NCBI GenBank assembly: GCA_032027045.1
Contig: JAVSMU010000001.1
Span: 872,646 to 936,645, forward strand
Source: Truepera sp.
GTDB taxonomy: Bacteria; Deinococcota; Deinococci; Deinococcales; Trueperaceae
Reading direction: 5' to 3'
Length of the DNA: 64,000 nt
Shown here: positions 39,706 through 49,645 of the stretch, piece by piece
Position numbering within the stretch: the stretch's first letter is position 1
Layout: each line of letters opens with the position of its first letter
Translations under genes and position numbers: made by a program
Notes under the pieces: generated by a model
What the model was told of the DNA's origin: nothing
The model's input: only the letters and a program-made list of their open reading frames with translations
The model's database searches: none

Positions 39706-42345
39706 ATGTCGTCAAAGCACCTGTTCGCAGCCTTGCTCCTACTGGTCGCACCACTCGTCGCCTATGGACAGGGCAACGTGCAGGGCAAGATAGTGGAGGT
39801 GCGCGTGACCGGCACCACCACCTACGCAGACATCGTCCGCACCATCATCACCGCGCGCGTCGGCACGCCCGCCGCGTCCGTCGACCTCGAGGCGGAGCGC
39901 AACCGCATCTACAGCCTCGGCACGTTCGAGTCCGTCACGCTAGCGTTCGAGTCGTCGCCGGCGGGCCCCATCCTCGTGATCACCGTGGTGGAGAACCCGC
40001 GGGTGGGCGAGATCGAGTTCGAAGGCAACGCGACCGTCCCGTCCGACTCCCTGCTGGAGGCACTGCGCGTGACCAACCTCCTCGAGCCCGGACGCGTGTA
40101 CAACACGACGCGCGCGGAAGAGGCCAAGGAGACCATCCGGCAGCAGTACCGCCAGGCGGGCTTCCCGTTCGACGTCGACGTCGAACTCGACGTGACACCG
40201 GCCCCGGACCTCGCGACCAGCGCCGCCGACGTTCCCGTCAGGCTCACCTACACCGTCGACGAGGCCGCGGCGGTCGAGAAGGTGGAGTTCGAGGGCAACA
40301 CGGTGTTGACGGACGCCGACCTGGACGCGCTCTTCCAGGGCCTCGAGCGCGCCGGGGAGTTCGACCCGAAGCTCTACGCCGACACCGTGCAGGCCGTCAG
40401 CACCCGCTACTGGAACCTGGGATTCAGGGGCAGCGGGGTCGACACCAGCACGACCAGCCTCGAGCGCGGCGTACTCACCGTGCGCGTCCTGGAGCTGAAG
40501 ATCGCCTCCATCGACACCACCGCCCTGGGCGTCGACCCGGGAGAGCTGAAGATCAAGCCCGGCGACCTCTTCAATTACGACGACCTGCTGGCGGAGGTCA
40601 AGCGCCTGGCCCGCGGGCGCTCGTCCGACGTGCAGCTGCAGGCCGCCGTCTCGCCAAGCGGCGGCGTGCGCGTGACCTTCCGCCTGGGCGCACCCGAGAC
40701 GGCAGGGACCGTGGACGAGATCGTGATCGAGGGCAACACGGTGTTGTCAACCGCGAACATCGTCAAACTCCTCGAGCTCCAGGTCGGCGACACCTTCACC
40801 TCGGTGCTCGCGCAGGAGGATTTCCAGAGAATCGTGCGCGCCTACCAGGCCGCCGGCTACCGGGTCGTGACGCGCCCGGACTTCTCCTACGACGACGGCA
40901 CCTACGTCCAGCGCATCACCGAGCTCAGGATCGCTGGTTACGAGGTCCGCTACGAGGGCGAACCCAGCTCGACGAGGGACACGGTCATCACCCGTTACCT
41001 GCCCAAGGTCGGGTCGGTGGTCTCCGACAAGCAGATCGTCGAGGGCCTGAGGCAGGTGGCCGCGCTGGGCGTCGTCGACGTGCAGAACTACGCCCTGGAG
41101 CCGGCCGAGGCCCAAGACGAGGCGCTCGTGGTCATCACGGCCGCGAAGCGCCAGACGGGGGAGCTGAGGCCGGCCGCCCAGTACGCCACCGACACGGGCT
41201 TCTCGGGCAGCCTCTCCTACTCCGAGAAGAACTTCCTCGGCCTCGCCCACACGGTGGGCGCGGAGGTCGACGTGCTCAACACCGACATCGGCATCATGCT
41301 GGGCGGGCGCGTGAGCTACTCGATACCGTGGCTCTACGTCGACGCGCTCGACTTCCAGGACGTGCCCACCGCGATCAACGTCTCGCTCTTCAGCGTGGTC
41401 AACAACAACAACCCGTTGAGCGCGGGCAACCAGACCTCGATCCTCTACCCGGGGCTGGCCGACCTGCCGGAGAACCGCGTGCGCGTCGGCGAGTACACCG
41501 TCCGCTCCAGCGGGTTGGGTTTCAGCGTCGGCAGGCCGATAGCCGCGGACACCTACCTGCTCGTAAGCGCGAACGGCGCCTACAACGACTACAAGCTCGA
41601 GCCCCCGGTCGGCGACTGTAAGATCGAGGGCGGCAAGGTGCAGAACCCCACGAACTGCTCGGTGCCCAGCACCTTCGCGGCAGCCTACCTGCCCACCAGC
41701 GGCCTGTCGGCGTTCACGGGGGCGCGGGTCACCTACGACTCGCGCAGCGACACGAACTTCCCGGCCGACGGCCTGTCGGCCTACGGCGCAGTGGGCGTTG
41801 GCTTCGGCAACGACCTGCTCGCCGGCGGTGTGCGCACCGGCTACATGTACGAGCAGGTGTCGGGCGGCATCCGCGCGTACGCGCGGCTCTCGGACCTCAT
41901 GCCGGCGGAGATCCAGGACAAGAGCCACGTCTTCGCCGTCCGCCTCGACGTGGGCCACCAGTTCGGCGGCGTGTACCCCGCGTCCAAGCGTTTCACGGTT
42001 GGCCGCACCAACGACGTCGCCACCCAGATCCGCGGCTACACGCTGGAGGACTTCGACCTCGCGCGCACCTACGCCACCACCTCGTTCGAGTATCGCTACG
42101 ACTTCGGCCTGTCGACGGTGGCCACCCAGACGGTGATCGGCCTGGCGTTCGTCGACGTGGGCTGGTCGTCGAGCGTGCCCGGCTTCGCCGAGTACGCGAC
42201 TCCCGTCTTCGCCGGGGCCGGGCTGGGCGTGCAGGTCAACCTGGGGTTCGGGGGGCTCATACTCCCGGCCATCCGCATGGACTACGCCTTCAGCGAGAAG
42301 CACCCGACGGGCGTGTTCAGCTTCCGCGTCGGCCCGGTCTTCTAG
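39706..42345 (+). CDS. bamA: Outer membrane protein assembly factor BamA
   Basis: An Omp85-family protein that inserts beta-barrels into the outer membrane, 879 residues. A signal peptide (LFAALLLLVAPLVAYG, about 6-21) is followed by about five POTRA repeats (for example EKVEFEGNTVLTDADLDALF and DEIVIEGNTVLSTANIV), then the barrel from about residue 480. Near the end, QIRGYTLEDFD is the conserved (V/I)RG(F/Y) lock and the last residue is Phe. This supports an outer membrane. A BamA alone, without BamD or LPS genes nearby, is typical of Deinococcota. Confidence 0.93.
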   Translation: MSSKHLFAALLLLVAPLVAYGQGNVQGKIVEVRVTGTTTYADIVRTIITARVGTPAASVDLEAERNRIYSLGTFESVTLAFESSPAGPILVITVVENPRVGEIEFEGNATVPSDSLLEALRVTNLLEPGRVYNTTRAEEAKETIRQQYRQAGFPFDVDVELDVTPAPDLATSAADVPVRLTYTVDEAAAVEKVEFEGNTVLTDADLDALFQGLERAGEFDPKLYADTVQAVSTRYWNLGFRGSGVDTSTTSLERGVLTVRVLELKIASIDTTALGVDPGELKIKPGDLFNYDDLLAEVKRLARGRSSDVQLQAAVSPSGGVRVTFRLGAPETAGTVDEIVIEGNTVLSTANIVKLLELQVGDTFTSVLAQEDFQRIVRAYQAAGYRVVTRPDFSYDDGTYVQRITELRIAGYEVRYEGEPSSTRDTVITRYLPKVGSVVSDKQIVEGLRQVAALGVVDVQNYALEPAEAQDEALVVITAAKRQTGELRPAAQYATDTGFSGSLSYSEKNFLGLAHTVGAEVDVLNTDIGIMLGGRVSYSIPWLYVDALDFQDVPTAINVSLFSVVNNNNPLSAGNQTSILYPGLADLPENRVRVGEYTVRSSGLGFSVGRPIAADTYLLVSANGAYNDYKLEPPVGDCKIEGGKVQNPTNCSVPSTFAAAYLPTSGLSAFTGARVTYDSRSDTNFPADGLSAYGAVGVGFGNDLLAGGVRTGYMYEQVSGGIRAYARLSDLMPAEIQDKSHVFAVRLDVGHQFGGVYPASKRFTVGRTNDVATQIRGYTLEDFDLARTYATTSFEYRYDFGLSTVATQTVIGLAFVDVGWSSSVPGFAEYATPVFAGAGLGVQVNLGFGGLILPAIRMDYAFSEKHPTGVFSFRVGPVF

Positions 42346-42953
42346 GGGCCGGCGATCTCCGCCAGCAGCCGGGCGTCACAGATGGTGAGCTTCGCGTAAC
42401 CGGCCTTCAACGCGCCCGAGCGCACCAGTTCGCCGATGACCTTCGTCACCGTCTCGCGTACGGAGCCGACGGCCGCCGCCAGTTCGTCGTGGGTCATGCG
42501 GATGGTCGGGACGCCATCTGGCGAGCGCACAGCAAGCGCCGAGTCGGAGAGCTCCAGCAACTCCGCCGCCACGCGGGCCTTGAGGGGCTTGCCCGCCAGG
42601 CGCAGCAGCGAGCGGTTCATGCGGTCCATGGCCAACGCCAGGTCCACCGCTACCGCCCGCACCTCGGCGGGGCCCAGTTGCCTCGCGTCGAACGCCAGGA
42701 CGGTCGAGTCGGTGATGGCGTCGGCGAAGTACCGGCGCTGTTTGCCGGTCAGGGCCTCCTCGCCGAAGTACCCGCCGGGCTTGACGTACCTGAGCGTCGC
42801 ACCGAAGCCGTCGTCGTCGACGGTGTGCAGGCGCACCAGGCCGGCGTTCACCTGGTAGAGATCGTCCGCGGCGCCCGGATAGAGCACCACTTCCCCGGCG
42901 CCGAACTGGCGGGTCCGGGCGGGCGCCTCTGGTGTGTGTATGGCTGCGGTCAA
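42342..42953 (-). CDS. CRP/FNR-family regulator, SdrP-like
   Basis: A 203-residue cAMP-receptor-type transcription activator. The N-terminal beta-barrel includes FGAGEVVLYPG, YQVNAGLVRLHTVDDDGFG and KPGGYFGEEALTG; the C-terminal helix-turn-helix is HDELAAAVGSVRETVTKVIG, nearly the same as Thermus SdrP, which acts in oxidative-stress response without cAMP. I chose the TTG at 42953 because GGGAGAGG lies upstream and the length then equals SdrP; a longer version adds 42 unlike residues. Its end overlaps bamA by 4 nt (convergent). Confidence 0.87.
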   Translation of the reverse strand: MTAAIHTPEAPARTRQFGAGEVVLYPGAADDLYQVNAGLVRLHTVDDDGFGATLRYVKPGGYFGEEALTGKQRRYFADAITDSTVLAFDARQLGPAEVRAVAVDLALAMDRMNRSLLRLAGKPLKARVAAELLELSDSALAVRSPDGVPTIRMTHDELAAAVGSVRETVTKVIGELVRSGALKAGYAKLTICDARLLAEIAGP

Positions 42954-43097
42954 GTCGTCGCCTCTCCCTGGGAGTAGGCCGCGGGTTGCGCTCCCGTGGC
43001 GAGCGGTCACCCGGCCCACGGTCGACTCGTGACTACGAGGATAGACCCCGACCGGCGCGGCGGGTGGCTCGTGGCTCACGGACGGTGGCGCGCCCCC

Positions 43098-44183
<1,086 letters not shown>

Positions 44184-44266
44184 GTGACTCCTAGCGGGGC
44201 CGCCACCGTCGGCGGCCGGCACGCCCGTCTGGGACGGTCTACTCAAGTGATAGAGTGCGCCCCGAC

Positions 44267-45319
44267 ATGGCTGCCACTTACGAACAAGCAATCTACCAGA
44301 AGGGACCCGGCGGGAGTGCCGCGCCGACGCGCGTGGCGTTGCTGGGAGCGGGGACCGTTGGCGGGGGGCTCATGCGACTCCTGCGCCGCCGCCCCGAGTT
44401 CGAGGTGGTGGGCGTCCTGGTTCGCGACGCCTCGAAGCCGCGCGACTTTCGGGAGTGGCGGGAACTCGTCACGACCGACGAGGGCGTCTTGTCGGGCGCC
44501 GACGTCGTCGTGGAGGTCGCCGGCGGAACGGACGTCGCCGCGGACCTCTCGCTGGCGCAGCTGGCAGCCGGCAAGCGCCTCGTAACCGCCAACAAGGCGG
44601 CGCTCGCCGAAAGGTGGCATGAGTACTTGCCGCACATGACCCAGGGTCGCGTCTACTTCGAGGCGGCGGTCATGGCCGGCACGCCGGCGGTGGGGGTGCT
44701 CGCCGGCGCCCTCCGGGGTTCCACGCCCCTGAGCCTCCACGCGGTCCTGAACGGCACTTGCAACGTCATCTCGAGCATGATGGACGAAGGTGCCGAGTTC
44801 GGTGCGGCGCTGGCCGAAGCGCAGCGGCTCGGCTACGCGGAGGCCGACCCCACCCTGGACGTGGCCGGGGTCGACGCCGCGCACAAGCTGGCCGTGCTCG
44901 GCCGCCTGGCCTTCGACCCGGGCCTGACCTGGCCCGCGGTTCGCGCCAACACCCGGGGCATCGACGGCCTTACCGCCTCCCTGCTCGCCGCCCAGGCGGA
45001 CCGCGGGCGCCGGGTGCGGCTGGTGGGGAGCGTGGTGGCCGTGGCAGGGAGTTGGGAGGCGCGGGTGCGCCCCGTCTCGCTCCCAGAGGGGCACCCGCTC
45101 CTCACGTTGGGCGGTTCCAACACGCTGCTCTACAGAGGAGACCCTGTCGGGGAGGTCCTGGTGAGGGGCGCCGGCGCGGGCGGGGGCGCCACGGCGAGCG
45201 GCGTTCTCGCCGACCTGCTCGCCGCCGCTGCCGGCGTCAGCGGACCGAGGCCCCTGTGGGAGGCCGCCCCCGTGCCCGACTCCCCGGCGGACTCGGGCGA
45301 CGGGGTGGAGGAGCTGTGA
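44267..45319 (+). CDS. hom: Homoserine dehydrogenase (no ACT domain)
   Basis: The enzyme reduces aspartate semialdehyde to homoserine for threonine and methionine synthesis, 350 residues. The nucleotide-binding loop is LLGAGTVGGG (about 26-35); catalytic parts are TANKAALA, VMAGTPAVGVL, GTCNVISSMM and GYAEADPTLDVAGVDAAHK. The length is that of the catalytic domain alone; most enzymes add a C-terminal ACT domain that senses threonine, so feedback control may be absent. The ATG lies 10 nt after TAGAGT. Its stop overlaps the thrC start. Confidence 0.93.
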   Translation: MAATYEQAIYQKGPGGSAAPTRVALLGAGTVGGGLMRLLRRRPEFEVVGVLVRDASKPRDFREWRELVTTDEGVLSGADVVVEVAGGTDVAADLSLAQLAAGKRLVTANKAALAERWHEYLPHMTQGRVYFEAAVMAGTPAVGVLAGALRGSTPLSLHAVLNGTCNVISSMMDEGAEFGAALAEAQRLGYAEADPTLDVAGVDAAHKLAVLGRLAFDPGLTWPAVRANTRGIDGLTASLLAAQADRGRRVRLVGSVVAVAGSWEARVRPVSLPEGHPLLTLGGSNTLLYRGDPVGEVLVRGAGAGGGATASGVLADLLAAAAGVSGPRPLWEAAPVPDSPADSGDGVEEL

Positions 45320-46620
45320 TCCTCTACAGGAGCACCCGCGCCGTCGAAGGTGCTGCGGACGTCACGTTCGACGAGGCCATGCTGGCGGGGCTCGCGCCCG
45401 ACGGCGGACTGTACTGGCCGACGCGGCTGCCGCCCCTGCCCTTGGGGTGGGAGGCCGCGAAGAGCCCCGCGGAGCTGGCGCGCTCCGTGCTCGGCGCGTA
45501 CATGGGCGCCGAGGCCGCGGCTGCGGTGGCCGGGGGCCTCGACTTCCCCTGGCCGGTCAAGCGCCTGACGGACGACGTTTTCGTGCTGGAACTGTTCCAT
45601 GGCCCCACCGCGGCCTTCAAGGACGTGGGGGCCCGCTCACTGGCGCGCGCCATGGAGGCGGCACTGATCGGCCGCGACGAGCGCCTGACCATCCTCGTCG
45701 CCACGTCGGGCGACACCGGTAGCGCCGTGGCCGATGCGTTCGCCGGCCTGAAGAGGGTACGAGTCGCCGTGCTCTATCCCGCCGGCGGGGTCAGCCCCGT
45801 GCAGGAAGCGCAACTCACGGCAAGCCGCCAGGGCGTGCGGGCGTTCAGGGTGGAGGGGACCTTCGACGACTGTCAGGCGCTGGTCAAGGCGGCGCTCGCG
45901 GATCCCGCCCTGGCCGGTGTCAACTTGTCGTCCGCCAATTCGATCAACATCGGGCGGCTGCTACCGCAGTCCCTCTACTACCTGTGGGGATCGGCGCGCG
46001 TCTGGGAGGAGCTCGGCGTCACGACGCCCCTCGAGGTCGTCGTGCCCAGCGGCAACCTCGGCAACCTCACGGCCGGCCTGCTGGCGGCCGAGACGGGGCT
46101 GAAGACCGCCGGGTTCCTCGCGGCACACAACCGCAACGACTTCTTCCCACGCTACCTGGCGCGCGAGGCCGACGCCTACGCCTTCGACGCCAGCGTGGCC
46201 ACCCCCTCGACGGCAATGGACGTCGGGGCGCCGTCGAACTTCGAGCGCCTGTTCTCGTGGCTCGGCGACGACCTACGGGCGCGCGTCCGCGGCTGCCGGG
46301 TAGGAGACGCCGCTACGCTCGAACGCATGCGGGTCACGGCGGAACAGGACGGCTACCTCGTCTGCCCGCACACGGCGGTGGGGCTGGAGGCCCTGGCGCG
46401 GCTCCGCGCCGCGGCGGCACCCGGCGAGCGCCGGGCGCCCGCCATGGTGCTGGCGACGGCGCACCCGGCCAAGTTCCCGGAGGCCGTGCTGGAAGCGACG
46501 GGCAGGCGGCCGGCCGCGCCCGCCAACCTGCGCCGCTTCACCGACGCCCCCAAGCGCGTCGAGTCACTGGCGGCGCGCCCGGCCGGCTTGCGGGCCGCGC
46601 TACTCGACTGGGTCGATTGA
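45316..46620 (+). CDS. thrC: Threonine synthase
   Basis: A PLP enzyme making threonine from phosphohomoserine, 434 residues, the longer class like that of E. coli. The PLP lysine is K102 in FHGPTAAFKDVGARS; VATSGDTGSAVADAF and SANSINIGRLLPQSLYY are the phosphate- and substrate-binding parts. The start is GTG within a GTGA overlap with hom, so the two are coupled. The thrB kinase is not in the window. Confidence 0.95.
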   Translation: MILYRSTRAVEGAADVTFDEAMLAGLAPDGGLYWPTRLPPLPLGWEAAKSPAELARSVLGAYMGAEAAAAVAGGLDFPWPVKRLTDDVFVLELFHGPTAAFKDVGARSLARAMEAALIGRDERLTILVATSGDTGSAVADAFAGLKRVRVAVLYPAGGVSPVQEAQLTASRQGVRAFRVEGTFDDCQALVKAALADPALAGVNLSSANSINIGRLLPQSLYYLWGSARVWEELGVTTPLEVVVPSGNLGNLTAGLLAAETGLKTAGFLAAHNRNDFFPRYLAREADAYAFDASVATPSTAMDVGAPSNFERLFSWLGDDLRARVRGCRVGDAATLERMRVTAEQDGYLVCPHTAVGLEALARLRAAAAPGERRAPAMVLATAHPAKFPEAVLEATGRRPAAPANLRRFTDAPKRVESLAARPAGLRAALLDWVD

Positions 46621-46702
46621 GGGAGGGCGCCAACGCGTCCGGCGCGGCGCGCCCGGCGGCGCCTGCCGGCCCCCTAGCCGTCTGGCTTGCGGTGTGGCTT
46701 TC

Positions 46703-47581
46703 TCAGCGCCTCAGGGCGTACGGCCCACGCTCGTCGCTGCCCAAGTGCACGACCTTCATCTCACGCATGAGCTTGACGAGGTGCGCTAGAACGCTCCGCT
46801 CCGCCATGGCGAGCACCGCCTCCGGATGGTCGGGGTAGACGCGGCGCGTGATCACCGCCGCGTCGGCGCTGCCCTCCTCGAGGGCAGCCAATATCTGCGC
46901 TTCCCGGTCGAGCCGGTGGGCCGCCAGTTCCCCGAGGCGCGCTTCGGGCTCCGTGATGAGGGCGCCGTGGCCCGGACCCAGCACGGGAGCCCCGATCGCG
47001 GCCACGCGCTCCAGGCTCGACAGGTAGGCGCTGACGTCGCCCTCGGGGAGGCCGACCCACACCGAGCCGGTCGCTGCCGCCAGGTCGCCAACCAGGGCGG
47101 CCTCGACCTCGTCGCCGTCCGGGGCCCCGACCACGAAAGAGAGGTGCCCCGGACTGTGCCCTGGCGTGTGAAGCGCCGTCACGGTCACGTCGCCCACCGT
47201 CAAGACCCGATCGTAGGGCAGCAGCGTGACCTTCCAGGCCTTGGGCAGGTTGCCGGCCTCCGACGCGTGGACGAACACGGGCGGGGCCTGGCCGTTGCGG
47301 CCGACCTCGAACTGCAGGAGACGGGGCACACCGTCGACGTGATCCGGATGAGTGTGGGTCAGGGCGATGCCCTTAACCAGCCGCGCCTGGGCCTCCTCGA
47401 GGGCGGCTTGCAGCAAGGACTGAACCTCGGGGCGGTCCGAGCCGGGGTCGATGACCAGGGCCACGCCGCCCTGCGCCACCACGTAGGCGTTCACGTGGTC
47501 GTAAGGCGGCAGCGTGTCGCAAGGTAGCTGGACACGCCAGACGTGCGCAGACACGCGCTCGAGGTGATCTTGTGGCGTCAA
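46703..47581 (-). CDS. Metallo-beta-lactamase-fold hydrolase
   Basis: A 292-residue hydrolase with the zinc motif THTHPDHVDG (about 74-83), PGHSPGHLSF (distal His), GDLAAATGSV (bridging Asp) and GPGHGALI. A C-terminal winged-helix-like tail (ILAALEEGSADAAVITRRVYPDHPEAVL) matches the LACTB2/endoribonuclease-type group. The substrate is not known. It starts with TTG overlapping the S41 peptidase stop (TTGA), so it is probably co-translated with that gene. Confidence 0.85.
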   Translation of the reverse strand: MTPQDHLERVSAHVWRVQLPCDTLPPYDHVNAYVVAQGGVALVIDPGSDRPEVQSLLQAALEEAQARLVKGIALTHTHPDHVDGVPRLLQFEVGRNGQAPPVFVHASEAGNLPKAWKVTLLPYDRVLTVGDVTVTALHTPGHSPGHLSFVVGAPDGDEVEAALVGDLAAATGSVWVGLPEGDVSAYLSSLERVAAIGAPVLGPGHGALITEPEARLGELAAHRLDREAQILAALEEGSADAAVITRRVYPDHPEAVLAMAERSVLAHLVKLMREMKVVHLGSDERGPYALRR

Positions 47582-48642
47582 GGCCTTCGCTGCTCCAGGT
47601 AGTCGACGGCGGCACCCAGGGCCTCGTCGGGGTCTACCGCCACGTCGGGCACCACGCCGCGGCCCTCCCACGTCGGGCCCCCGATGGGCGCGAGAACGCC
47701 CGTGGCTATCCAGGCTTGTGACCCGTCGCGCAAGCAGAACGGCAGGAGCGCCTCCACGTTGCCGGCGCTGCGCTCGCCGACCACGACGGCCCGGCCCCGC
47801 AGCTGCAGGGCGCCGGCCAGGCCCTCGGCCGCGCTGTTGACGTCGCGGTCGATGAGGACCGCCAGTGGTAGGTCCGTCTGCGACAGGCCGATCGCGGGGT
47901 ACGGCATGGGCAGCGACCAGTTCGTGATGGCGCGCCACAAGAAGCCCCGCGTGAACACGCCGGCCACTTGCATCATGGTCACGAGGCGCCCGCCGGGGTT
48001 GCCGCGCAGGTCCAGCACCAAGGACCACGCGCCGGCGTCTTGGAGGGCCGTCACGGACGAGCGCACCGCCGCGGCGGCGCCGTCGGTCGCCAGGTCGGGC
48101 AACCGGACGTAGCCGACGCCGCTCGCCATGAGGTCGTAAGTCACGTTGGCCAGCCGGCCGCCGCCCTCCAGCGGCCCGCTGCCGGCTCGTCCCACGGTCG
48201 CGGCGCCAACGAAGCCGCCCACCAGTTCGCGCCTCGCGGCGGGCAGCGGCCCACCGGCGCCGTCGCCCAGGACCATGATGCAGGGCAGGTCGCCGTACAT
48301 GGCGCGCACCTCGGCGACCTTGTCGGGTGGCACGAACACCGAGTGGTGGTCGTTCAGTAGCGAGTACATCTCCTCGAGGACGGCGTAGAAGGCGCCATCG
48401 TCACGCGCCGCCAGCGCGCGCGGCCGGTACTCGCCGTACGCCGCCGCCCAGTCGACGCCCGTGCGCCCCAAGTCCCAGTAACGGTTCTCGACCAGGTTCC
48501 AAGCGGTATCGAAACGCCGGCCGTAGCTGTCGGACTGCGCTGCCGCGACGCCCTGGAAGGCGATGACCAGCAGAAGGACGAGGGCCGGCAGGGCCCACGG
48601 CAGACCGCGCCCGTGCGTGGCCGAAGGGTCAGGCCGGGGCAT
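47578..48642 (-). CDS. S41-family peptidase (exported)
   Basis: A 354-residue serine peptidase of the tail-specific/tricorn-core family. A signal peptide (LPALVLLLVIAFQGVAAAQ, about 18-36) directs it outside the membrane. NDHHSVF holds a candidate His, LVLDLRGNPGG is the conserved core, the nucleophile Ser is in DVNSAAEGLAGALQ, and GNVEALL supplies a possible Glu. There is no clear PDZ domain and no Lys of the CtpA type, so the tricorn-like Ser-His-Glu arrangement fits better. It overlaps the PfkB gene by 14 nt. Confidence 0.85.
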   Translation of the reverse strand: MPRPDPSATHGRGLPWALPALVLLLVIAFQGVAAAQSDSYGRRFDTAWNLVENRYWDLGRTGVDWAAAYGEYRPRALAARDDGAFYAVLEEMYSLLNDHHSVFVPPDKVAEVRAMYGDLPCIMVLGDGAGGPLPAARRELVGGFVGAATVGRAGSGPLEGGGRLANVTYDLMASGVGYVRLPDLATDGAAAAVRSSVTALQDAGAWSLVLDLRGNPGGRLVTMMQVAGVFTRGFLWRAITNWSLPMPYPAIGLSQTDLPLAVLIDRDVNSAAEGLAGALQLRGRAVVVGERSAGNVEALLPFCLRDGSQAWIATGVLAPIGGPTWEGRGVVPDVAVDPDEALGAAVDYLEQRRP

Positions 48643-49579
48643 CTGTCAGTACGCCCGCCCCCGCGTGGCGCTGCAGCGTGGCCTCGTCCAGGACGAGGCT
48701 CTGGGCCCCGACCATGGTGGTGTTGAGGGCCCCGGCGACGTTGCCGAAGCGGGCTGCCGAGTACATGTCGTGACCGGCCATGATGGCGTGAGCGAAGGCG
48801 GCAGTGTAGTAGTCGCCCGCGCCCGTGGAGTCCACCACGCCGTCCACCTCGTGCGCCTCGACGAGCTCGTTGATGTCCGAGTTGATGACTATCGACCCCA
48901 TGGCCCCGACCTTCACGACGATCTGCTCGATGCCCTGGTCGCGCAGGTCGTGAACCGCCTCGGAGATGGAGGAGCGGCCCGTGAGCATGTACAGCTCGCG
49001 CTCGTTCATCAGCCAGTAGTCGACGCCTGCCAGGGCCGGCACCAGGCGGCCCTTGAGGGCGCTGACCGCGCCCGTCCCGAGGTCGACGAAGGTCGTCAAC
49101 TTGTGTTTGCGGGCGTACGCCAGCGACTGCAGGGCGTACTCCTTCTGCGGGCCACCGATGAGGCTGTAGGCACTCATTACGAGCGCGTCACAGGCGGCCA
49201 CGTCGGCCTCTCGCAGCTCGGCCGAATCCAGCTGGCGGCTGGCACCGGCCGCGCTGATCATGGTGCGTTGGGCGTCAGGAGTGACGATCAGCAAGATGGA
49301 ACTGGTTTGGAGGTCGGCATCTTTCTGAATGAGCCGGGTATCGACTCCCGCCGCAACGATGTTGCGTAGGGTCAGCTCGGAGAAAGGCCCCGTGCCCACC
49401 CTGGTGGCGATGCACGTGCGGTTGCCGAGGCGGGCGAGGACCGTCGCCACGGTGCCCCCCGAACCGCCCGGCTGCATCACCGCCCTCAGGGCAGCGACCT
49501 CACCCCCGTGCTCCGGAAAGTCGTCGACGAAATACATCTGGTCGACGGTGGCGTCGCCAACCACGAAGAAGTGGGCCAT
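48629..49579 (-). CDS. PfkB-family carbohydrate kinase
   Basis: A 316-residue ribokinase-fold kinase. The N-terminal part has VGDATVDQMYFVDDFPEHGGEV and GGSGGTVATVLARLG; the C-terminal signature DSTGAGDYYTAAFAHAI (about 250-266) carries the catalytic base Asp. The second position is Tyr-Tyr where most have Ser-Phe. The sugar or nucleoside substrate cannot be named; it could be the pseudouridine kinase matching psuG, but is unlinked. The ATG has TAGGAG about 12 nt upstream. Promoter TATACT lies inside the end of rsmA. Confidence 0.85.
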   Translation of the reverse strand: MAHFFVVGDATVDQMYFVDDFPEHGGEVAALRAVMQPGGSGGTVATVLARLGNRTCIATRVGTGPFSELTLRNIVAAGVDTRLIQKDADLQTSSILLIVTPDAQRTMISAAGASRQLDSAELREADVAACDALVMSAYSLIGGPQKEYALQSLAYARKHKLTTFVDLGTGAVSALKGRLVPALAGVDYWLMNERELYMLTGRSSISEAVHDLRDQGIEQIVVKVGAMGSIVINSDINELVEAHEVDGVVDSTGAGDYYTAAFAHAIMAGHDMYSAARFGNVAGALNTTMVGAQSLVLDEATLQRHAGAGVLTDAPA

Positions 49580-49645
49580 GCGCTCTCTAACTCCTACCGG
49601 CGTGACCGGGCCGCTCGGTGCCCCTGGCCGGGGATTTACTTTTGC

